DNA of 27,719 nt from a bacterium UBP6_UBA1177 (GTDB lineage: Bacteria > UBP6 > UBA1177): NCBI GenBank assembly GCA_002310995.1, contig DBYV01000019.1, forward strand, positions 1 to 27,719, given 5' to 3'. The position numbers were made by a program, and so were the translations under genes. Shown here one piece after another: positions 21,170 to 27,719 of this stretch (position 1 is the stretch's first letter; the number at the start of each line of letters is the position of its first letter). The notes under the pieces were generated by a model. It was not told the DNA's origin and made no database searches. It saw nothing but the letters and a program-made list of their open reading frames with translations.

Positions 21170-21425
21170 GCGGCACAGAGAAAAAACAGAACGCCCCCAA
21201 GTGTGCATGTAAAACAGAGGCCTGGGGGAGAAGTTGCGTTAATAATACACAATATCTTTTCAAAATCAAGACTTTTTGATTCCAACATAAAGATCATTCA
21301 TTTTAAATACCAAAGAAACAGGTCTGCCAAATAAAGCGCCGTTAATTTAAGAAAATCACCACAAAAGTCAAATTGTTTTTAGATTTTTATTTCAATATAA
21401 TTTCAGAATTTTTGTCTGTGGATTT
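21170..21425. other. Gap upstream of the Abi gene, no gene
   Basis: A 6-bp CCCCCA/TGGGGG inverted repeat (about 21193-21227) lies just before the Abi start. The rest is AT-rich and has no credible frame or ribosome binding site. It probably holds the promoter of the Abi gene, but no clear boxes stand out. Confidence 0.4.
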
Positions 21426-21531
21426 GTAGAGACGTTTCCTGAAACGTCTCGCGAAATCAGAAAAAAATAGGTATTCATCTAAGGTCACAATTGCGACCTT
21501 GAACGGAAATGGGAATTATTTTGGGAAGTTA
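21426..21531 (+). repeat. Dispersed repeat block 4 (modules A and D)
   Basis: Module A copy 4 (GAGACGTTTC 21429-21438 / GAAACGTCTC 21441-21450), gcgaaatcagaaaaaaatag, a local inverted repeat AAGGTC/GACCTT (21481-21500), and module D copy 3 (21495-21531). Nearly the same order and text as block 3. Confidence 0.7.
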
Positions 21532-21553
21532 TGGCGTCGGTCAGATTGATTGC

Positions 21554-21580
21554 ATCGAGGTGCAATTTTTGCACCTCGAT
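21554..21580. repeat. Perfect 12-bp inverted repeat
   Basis: ATCGAGGTGCAA (21554-21565), TTT, TTGCACCTCGAT (21569-21580). Just beyond module D copy 3 and about 95 bases after the end of the TIR-like gene on the minus strand. It could fold into a strong hairpin but has no T-run. Confidence 0.75.
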
Positions 21581-21584
21581 CAAT

Positions 21585-21608
21585 ATTTGGAAATCGCGAT
21601 TTCCAAAT
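21585..21608. repeat. Perfect 24-bp palindrome
   Basis: ATTTGGAAATCG (21585-21596) followed by its exact reverse complement (21597-21608), no spacer. It lies four bases after the preceding inverted repeat. Spacer-free symmetry fits a dimeric protein site better than an RNA hairpin. Confidence 0.75.
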
Positions 21609-21675
21609 CTCAGAATCAGGAAAAGATGGAAATCAGGTTTTTGAGTGGGCTGATGCGGATGTTTTTATATTTTTA

Positions 21676-22986
21676 CTACTTCGACGGCAGTTCTTGTTTC
21701 CAACTTTTCATAGTTTGGGCAACACCTTCCATATATTTCGAAGAATCCCAAATGGACAAATCATGTATGATAACAGTCTTTGAATATTTGCCGTATTTGT
21801 CCAAAATAGAATCTATAATTTGATCACAAACAGGCTTCAAGGGCTTTAATTCATTTTCAAATTGTCTGTTTAGGTTGCAATTAAAACAAGAATACTCCCA
21901 AATACTTTCCTTAAATTCAGATACATTACCGGCAACAGGAGTTGAATTGACTTTTAATCCACGAAAAGCTACCAAAGCACGATTTCTACACTTCTCTTCA
22001 ATCTCGTCAGGATGATCTGGTGCTTCTGGAGAGAACATTATTTCAGCCACAGAAGCAGGCAATGATTTTGCACTTAAAATGGAAAGCGCACATCTATTAA
22101 CATAATAGGTAAAAAATGATAAAAAACCCAAGTGAATTTTTGCTGAGAGCATCAAGGGTTTGATGTCAGATTCCATGAGTTTCTGAATATCTTTAGTCGC
22201 TTGATTTAGTAACATCGTATTTAGTTTGCCCAAAACCACAGCTGCAGATTTAAAAAATTCGAGCCAATCATCAGAGTTTTTTCCAAACATTGTTCTTGGT
22301 AAACCGAACACATCAAAACCTAACAATCTTGTACGATATTCTTCAGGAACAGTTTTAATGTCTTCTTTTATAATCTTTAGATCTTTATCTGAAAGTTTTG
22401 GAGGCACATCATATTCTTCAAATACATCCCTCAAACGATCAATCATTGAATTAACCTTAAAGTTTTCAAGCAATGGATCAAGTTGGTAGTTAGCAATTAA
22501 TTGAATATCATCCTTTACCACTCGTTCAAATTCGCCTTCAGATGAAAATTCTTTATAAAAAGCTTCGTTTTTTATAGATTCCTTATATTTCATCAATTTT
22601 TTGTATTGTTTTTTTCGTTCTGAATCTTTTGGTTCAAATGTTTTATTGTTGAAATAAATCAATGCTTTTTTACCTTCCTTAATATGCTTTGATATTTCTT
22701 CTACTGAGCCGCTGGAATATTCTTTCGTCGGCGTCCCTAATTTTGTCCAAAAAATAGCAATAATTAAATCTGCTTCTTTTAACAATTGACGATTCAGACT
22801 TTCTTGTGGATGACTACCAGAATCAGCATGAGCATTTATATCATAACCTAAAACAGAAAATACAATATTATGACATCGCGAATTAAGTTCATTCCATTTA
22901 TAAAGAACATTTTTGACAATTTCTCGTTCATTTGAAACATCAGATGGCGAAACAATCATAACATTATAACAATTTGCTTGAAACAT
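21676..22986 (-). CDS. TIR/DUF4062-like N-terminal domain protein, probable defence effector
   Basis: 436 residues; ATG at 22984-22986 with GGAGG five bases upstream. The first 115 residues form a Rossmann-like TIR/DUF4062-type domain: VMIVSPSDVSNERE (9-22), ADLIIAIFWTKLGTPT (72-87), then GSVEEI (93-98), where a Glu sits at the position of the catalytic Glu of NAD-cleaving TIR domains, and KALIYF (107-112). The remaining 320 residues are helical with no recognised family. No transmembrane segment or signal peptide. It lies 161 nt downstream of the restriction-modification gene on the same strand and is AT-richer than the housekeeping block, fitting acquired defence DNA. NADase or nucleotide-processing activity is an inference from domain shape. 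Confidence 0.7.
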   Translation of the reverse strand: MFQANCYNVMIVSPSDVSNEREIVKNVLYKWNELNSRCHNIVFSVLGYDINAHADSGSHPQESLNRQLLKEADLIIAIFWTKLGTPTKEYSSGSVEEISKHIKEGKKALIYFNNKTFEPKDSERKKQYKKLMKYKESIKNEAFYKEFSSEGEFERVVKDDIQLIANYQLDPLLENFKVNSMIDRLRDVFEEYDVPPKLSDKDLKIIKEDIKTVPEEYRTRLLGFDVFGLPRTMFGKNSDDWLEFFKSAAVVLGKLNTMLLNQATKDIQKLMESDIKPLMLSAKIHLGFLSFFTYYVNRCALSILSAKSLPASVAEIMFSPEAPDHPDEIEEKCRNRALVAFRGLKVNSTPVAGNVSEFKESIWEYSCFNCNLNRQFENELKPLKPVCDQIIDSILDKYGKYSKTVIIHDLSIWDSSKYMEGVAQTMKSWKQELPSK

Positions 22987-23147
22987 ATCCCCCTCCTTGT
23001 CTCCTTTTTATACGCTTATTTCAACCTTCAATTCCAATGCCCCATCCATGGATTAAATTGCGGTCAGTTTATATAATAGCAAGAAAAAATCAAGATGTCG
23101 TGGAAAGAAATTGGCGCAAACGCAATATATTGTCTTTTTTTTAGAAT

Positions 23148-26100
23148 TTAGAATTCAATCTTCGGCAGTTTTTCGATGATATCAACTGTTTGAATTGAAA
23201 GGTTTATGACGCTGAGCAGCAGATCAAGGATGTATCTCGGTTTTCCGTGTTCGCGTGCCCAGTCATTCGGGTCGTTTTTGATCAGGCTCTTATTGTCAAT
23301 TGTGACTGCATAACATTCCATTATCCATTCAATTGCAGATTTTCCGTTCACGACATACTGATAAGCCTTTTCTGGAATATTTTTGATTGTGATGTATCTG
23401 TTGTAGATTATTGTTCCTTTATCATTCTTTTTGAAAGTCATCTTTTTGACCTCATAAAACCAATAATCATCGTCTTCATGGAAATCTGCTGCTATCATCT
23501 GTTCCGGCATACAAGGTTTTTCTTCATTGCTGTATCTTACTGCTTCCTCGACTTCGACCTCTTTGCACGGCGGAACGCTTTCATAATTCAGATGAAGTTC
23601 TGCAAGTTTTTTGCCTGCTTTGTAGAAATCCATGAAATCATCAACTTTCTCAACAATCGGGATTCGCGGCAGCGACTTTTTCAAATCGGCGGAAAAACGT
23701 TCGCGATAAGCAGGAGAATGCAAAATTCCGTAGACATAATAGAAAATCATTTCTTTTGTGATGTTTTTTGCGCCGCCGTAACGGGAACGGACTTCCTTCA
23801 AAATCCAGTCTGTGATTCCATCGTGCCGGACAAAACTCTCTTGATTTTCCCCAGTAAGTTCAAAAATTGTTCCTTGAGTTTGAGATTTTTTGCTTTCTTC
23901 ATACCAGTAAAGTGGGAAACATTGAGTTCCAGAATCCAGACAGTTTAGGTCAACAATTCTATTTGCAATATAAACAGATGTTCGATCTAATCTAGTACTC
24001 GTTCCGCTTACGCAAATTACTATATTCTCAGCATCTGGACTCGGGAATAAGTTCAGTTGCCGATAAGTTCTTTGCAACAATTCTTTTTGATAGATTAAAT
24101 GTTGCTTGAAATAAGGCTTATATATAGCTATACATTCACTGTTAGATCTCAATGAAAATATTTTTCCCTTAGCGGCCGATTGCTTAAATATGTCTGTCCA
24201 AGAAATTTTGGTAGGATCTACAGAGAGTTCATAGCCAGGTTGCGTAGCTAATTTCTCTCTCTCCGCATTATAATATGCAATCATTGAAGAAACAGTTTCT
24301 TTTAAAGATTTTAGAGATGAATTATATAAAAAACTATCTTTGTTTGTAGCACATCCCAAAGAATACAACACGAAAAAACTTTCGGCTTTCAAATTAAATT
24401 TTTTATCAGGTATTAGGGGTAACAAACTATCAAACAAACTACCACGTTGAGTAATCCAATCAAAAAATTCATTAGGAATTATTTCTATCATATTTATGTT
24501 TGGAGATAACATTGAACGAATGTTCTTTACAGTATTTAGTTTTTCAACTCTCTTTGTGTAGTCTGCTATTTCTGAATAATAAATTTTATGTTCTTTTTTC
24601 TTTGGATTCCTAACCAATAATGTTATGGCAACACCTGTCGTTATGTCAAAAACATTCTGACCTTCTCTTTTAGCTGCTTCCCCCTTCTTACCTTTAATAG
24701 CTCCTTTTAAATTCAAGACATAAATACTCGTGAAATCTTCTTGGAGGCACTGCCTGAATCCATCAAAAGCCTTTTTATCAATCCAACCTGAGTTTGTAAT
24801 AAAACCTATTATACCACCATCATTTTTGGGAATACGGTCAGTAGCCCATCGAAAAGCCTTGATATAGGTATCATGAAGTCCTTTGGGGTAATTAGCTAAT
24901 GAAATTTTGGAATAGGTATCTTTAATTCTATCATCCAAATGGGGATATCTCATATTTTGAGCATTATCATTAGCTGATTCCTGTCCAATAGAATAAGGAG
25001 GATTGCTTATTATAACGCGGACAGGAACTTTTTTCTGCCGCTTTACACGCTCGCTATTTTTCTCCAGAACGAGTCTTTCATCCTCGACATATTCGCTTTC
25101 TGTCATTTGAAAAGTATCCGTGAGACAGATCCCGTCGTAAGCAAGATATTCATTCCTTTTCGTAATTTCGTGAAATACAGTTTCAATATTGACATCGGCA
25201 ATGTAGTAAGCAAGCAGAACAATTTCGTTGCAGTGGATCTCTTGTCGATATTTACGCTCCATATCCTTTGGTTTTATAAAGCCAGACTGCAAAAGTCGTG
25301 CAATAAAAGTGCCTGTTCCGGTAAACGGATCAAGAATGTGGACATTCTCTTCAGTGAGAGATGAGTTAAACTCTTTTTTGAGGATGTCTTCAACAGAATT
25401 GATAATAAAATCAACACATTCCACTGGAGTGTAGACAATTCCCAATTTTTTGACAGTGAGCGGAAAAGCACCTTTAAAGAACTTTTCATAAAGATTTTTG
25501 ATGATTGTCTGCTTTCCTTCAAGGTTGTCGATGTTGCCAACATTATTTTCGACAGAAGTATAAAATTTGTCGAGAACAGCAGTTTCCATCTCCAAGCCTT
25601 CGCCTTGAAGCATTTCGACTACATCCTGCATTGAACGACTGACAGGGTTGTTTTCCACAAATTTGTAATCCTTAAAAAGTGCGTCAAAAACCGGCCGAGT
25701 AATCAAGTGCTGGGCAAGCATTTCAATCGCCTGAGCGGTATCGACACTCGGGTTTATGTTCTTTTGCAGGCCTTTAACAAATTTATTAAAGCACTTCGCC
25801 GCATTTTTGTTTTCGTTAATCAAAAGAGCAATACGCTGAATGAATTTCTGCGCGATCTCACCAATTGATTTTGCCCAGTTTTCCCAATAAAGTCTGTCGC
25901 CGACTTTTTCGACAAGACGTGCATAAATGCCGTCCTGCAAAGATCCGAAGTACAAATCAAGCTGGCGTGCAACTTCATGACCATCGAGATGGACGGCACT
26001 CTCTTCTGGAGCATACATACCAATAGCATTGGTTCCGCGCGGGACACCTGCAACTGTGATTTTTGCTGGACGTGTTTTGTTGAGATTTATCTGGTTGACA

Positions 26101-27719
26101 ATGGCATTGAAATTCTCATCGTGCGAACGGAGAGCGTTAAGAATTTCCCAAACAACTTTGAAACGGTCATTGTCGGCAAGAGCCTGTTCTGGAGTTACAT
26201 CACTCGGCACAATAACCGGAATAATGATGTATCCGTATTTTTTTTCATTAGCGGTTCCCTTACCGAAAGAACGCATTACACGACCGACTGACTGAACAAC
26301 CTCGACTTCACTGTTTTTCGGTGAAAGAAAAATAACCGAATCCAAGGCCGGAACATCAACACCTTCCGAAAGGCACCGGACATTGCAGAGAATTCTGCAC
26401 TCATTTTCTTCGGCGTCTTCTTTCAGCCATGCAATGAGCCCGTTTCGCGTGTTTGCATCCATCGAACCGTCAATATGTTTTGCACAAATATCAACGACTT
26501 CATTCCGCTCGTTTTCAGGAAGAGTAGCTTTATATTCTTCGCAAAGTTCACCGAAATAGCGGGCAATCTGAGTTGATGAAAAATTCGGATTGCTGCTTGT
26601 CGGATTTATCGTTGAACAGAAAGCGACAGCGCGCTTCATCAGCAGCGGATCATGCTTTTTCGTAATGCCGTTATCGCCTTTTATCCTCTTTGAAAGACCG
26701 TTGATACAGCCGATAAGTTTTGTCGCGTCGTCAAACTGGAGCTCGTTTTTTTTCTCAGGATCAGATGCAGCATTATACTGCTCTTTTATTTTCGTGCGGA
26801 TGTTCTGCGGAATATCTTCTTCACTTACAGTCAGCACCAAAACTTTGTAATCACTCAAGAGGCCTTGACTTACAGCAGAATTGAACGAAAGACGGTGGAA
26901 TTCCTCGCCGTAAGTTGCAGAATCATCCATAGAATAAAGAACATCTTCGTTTTCTTTCACTTTTACTTTGACTGAATCACTGTAAATACGCGGTGTCGCG
27001 GTCATGTAAAGTCGTTTTTTCGCTCTGATGAAATCGTTATCGTGTATCTTCGTGAATGGACTTTCGATGCGTCCGGCTGTCCTGTGAGCTTCGTCACAAA
27101 TTACAAGATCAAATTCCAAATTTGCTGCATCGGCCGCCTCTTTGACAACCTCAATGCTCTGATAAGTTGAAAAAACAACTATACGACAGTTGTCTTCGCG
27201 ATATTTCGCGAGCTGATTGAGAACCGATTTTACATTAGTTGTAGCAGGAACAGCTAAATCAACTGTACTTTGATCAATATCGTCTGAATCTTTCATCTTG
27301 CGTGTAACTTTTGCATCGGAACAAACGCATATTGCCTTCATTTCACCGCTTTTATCTGACATCCATGCGTTCAAAGTCTGTCCGAGAAGCGCGATACTTG
27401 GCACAAGAAAGAGAATAACGGCGTTTTCTGAGGTCATATTTTCCACTATTTTTAGCGAAGTGTAGGTTTTGCCTGTACCGCAAGCCATAATCAGTTTGCC
27501 GCGGTCCGCACCGTTTTCAACGAAGTGAGTATATGCTTTGGAAATAGCTTCTAATTGATGTTTAAGCGGTTGTTTGCCAGGAAGTCGTGCATCTTTACCT
27601 GATATTTCATCGCTAAGCTTTTCCCAATCAACAGAAGATATAGCAAGATCGTAGAGTGAAATACAGTTAAACGGCTTGTTGAGACCTTGTATTGCTGCTG
27701 AGGCATTGGCTCCCCATCT
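23148..27719 (-). CDS. Single-chain restriction-modification enzyme, type ISP-like (helicase + N6-adenine methyltransferase), 5' end outside window
   Basis: 1523 codons in the window, frame open through the right edge. Order matches type ISP enzymes such as LlaGI (nuclease - helicase - coupler - methyltransferase - specificity domain). The edge sequence (NKPFNCISLYDLAISS...) resembles the end of their Mrr-like nuclease domain, most of which is outside. Helicase: Walker A MACGTGKT (about 27465-27488), DEAH in VICDEAHRTAG (about 27080), motif III YMTATPR (about 27000), motif VI VVQSVGRVMRSF (about 26270). Methyltransferase: motif I ILDPFTGTGTFIARLL (about 25290-25340), motif IV ISNPPYSIG (about 24990-25015), an amino-methyltransferase. 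The last roughly 450 residues should select the DNA target. Self-contained defence enzyme methylating one strand and cutting after translocation, if LlaGI is a valid model. Confidence 0.88.
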   Translation of the reverse strand, partial: RWGANASAAIQGLNKPFNCISLYDLAISSVDWEKLSDEISGKDARLPGKQPLKHQLEAISKAYTHFVENGADRGKLIMACGTGKTYTSLKIVENMTSENAVILFLVPSIALLGQTLNAWMSDKSGEMKAICVCSDAKVTRKMKDSDDIDQSTVDLAVPATTNVKSVLNQLAKYREDNCRIVVFSTYQSIEVVKEAADAANLEFDLVICDEAHRTAGRIESPFTKIHDNDFIRAKKRLYMTATPRIYSDSVKVKVKENEDVLYSMDDSATYGEEFHRLSFNSAVSQGLLSDYKVLVLTVSEEDIPQNIRTKIKEQYNAASDPEKKNELQFDDATKLIGCINGLSKRIKGDNGITKKHDPLLMKRAVAFCSTINPTSSNPNFSSTQIARYFGELCEEYKATLPENERNEVVDICAKHIDGSMDANTRNGLIAWLKEDAEENECRILCNVRCLSEGVDVPALDSVIFLSPKNSEVEVVQSVGRVMRSFGKGTANEKKYGYIIIPVIVPSDVTPEQALADNDRFKVVWEILNALRSHDENFNAIVNQINLNKTRPAKITVAGVPRGTNAIGMYAPEESAVHLDGHEVARQLDLYFGSLQDGIYARLVEKVGDRLYWENWAKSIGEIAQKFIQRIALLINENKNAAKCFNKFVKGLQKNINPSVDTAQAIEMLAQHLITRPVFDALFKDYKFVENNPVSRSMQDVVEMLQGEGLEMETAVLDKFYTSVENNVGNIDNLEGKQTIIKNLYEKFFKGAFPLTVKKLGIVYTPVECVDFIINSVEDILKKEFNSSLTEENVHILDPFTGTGTFIARLLQSGFIKPKDMERKYRQEIHCNEIVLLAYYIADVNIETVFHEITKRNEYLAYDGICLTDTFQMTESEYVEDERLVLEKNSERVKRQKKVPVRVIISNPPYSIGQESANDNAQNMRYPHLDDRIKDTYSKISLANYPKGLHDTYIKAFRWATDRIPKNDGGIIGFITNSGWIDKKAFDGFRQCLQEDFTSIYVLNLKGAIKGKKGEAAKREGQNVFDITTGVAITLLVRNPKKKEHKIYYSEIADYTKRVEKLNTVKNIRSMLSPNINMIEIIPNEFFDWITQRGSLFDSLLPLIPDKKFNLKAESFFVLYSLGCATNKDSFLYNSSLKSLKETVSSMIAYYNAEREKLATQPGYELSVDPTKISWTDIFKQSAAKGKIFSLRSNSECIAIYKPYFKQHLIYQKELLQRTYRQLNLFPSPDAENIVICVSGTSTRLDRTSVYIANRIVDLNCLDSGTQCFPLYWYEESKKSQTQGTIFELTGENQESFVRHDGITDWILKEVRSRYGGAKNITKEMIFYYVYGILHSPAYRERFSADLKKSLPRIPIVEKVDDFMDFYKAGKKLAELHLNYESVPPCKEVEVEEAVRYSNEEKPCMPEQMIAADFHEDDDYWFYEVKKMTFKKNDKGTIIYNRYITIKNIPEKAYQYVVNGKSAIEWIMECYAVTIDNKSLIKNDPNDWAREHGKPRYILDLLLSVINLSIQTVDIIEKLPKIEF

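Noticed and set aside
21509..21823. 104-codon plus-strand frame across module D, the palindromes and the end of the TIR-like gene
   Set aside because: It overlaps the 3' end of a well-supported minus-strand gene, spans repeats and has no ribosome binding site.
22987..23147. Own promoter for the TIR-like gene
   Set aside because: AT-rich boxes (TTGATT, TATTAT, TATAAA) are present on the minus strand but none has proper spacing; not supported enough to list.

Overview
The window looks like the chromosome of an uncultured Gram-negative bacterium. It carries several Sec-dependent lipoproteins with clear lipoboxes, a probable outer-membrane beta-barrel, a periplasmic lytic transglycosylase and a periplasmic HtrA protease. 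Lipoproteins with a cysteine-rich start, an Asp/Ser/Glu-rich linker, EGF-like modules and DUF1566 domains are often seen in uncultured deltaproteobacterium/myxococcus-like genomes, but I cannot assign a phylum from this window. TGA, TAA and TAG all serve as stops, so the standard bacterial code applies. No rRNA or tRNA gene was found.

Left part (1-6856): a housekeeping block. A minus-strand operon reads lipoprotein - rsfS - rlmH - lytic transglycosylase - coaX, with overlaps or short gaps. It is divergent from typA (bipA) on the plus strand, and both directions have plausible sigma-70 promoters in the 230-bp gap.

Middle part (6857-18276): envelope and secretion genes. Two paralogous lipoproteins share a secretion/linker head and a roughly 65-residue cysteine/Trp-rich repeat (seven copies in the first, one in the second). 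The second also has von Willebrand A-like segments in unusual order. Two phage-type DNA-binding genes (KilA-N and ORF6N) follow on the minus strand, each bracketed by the same direct repeat. Then come a third lipoprotein overlapping a beta-barrel-like gene, a frameshifted HtrA protease, and an alpha/beta hydrolase 2 nt behind it.

Right part (18277-27719): a defence island cut into cassettes by blocks of dispersed palindromic repeats. The main system is a ToxN/AbiQ-like type III toxin-antitoxin locus: a TTGACA/TATACT promoter, a short RNA with a potential pseudoknot, a strong terminator, and the toxin gene starting 10 bases after the T-tract. About 400 bp away on the opposite strand is a second locus with the same promoter/RNA/terminator layout but only about 26 codons of the toxin's 3' end left: an orphan type III antitoxin RNA. 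Next are an Abi_2 gene broken by a TGA at a probable Trp position and fused by deletion to the tail of an AlbA_2/RecG-like gene, a 29-codon mini-gene, a TIR/DUF4062-like protein, and a large single-chain restriction-modification enzyme of type ISP layout (helicase - methyltransferase - specificity region) that leaves the right edge.

The two type III loci (one intact, one reduced to its RNA) and the repeat-bounded cassette layout of the island are the most interesting parts of the window.
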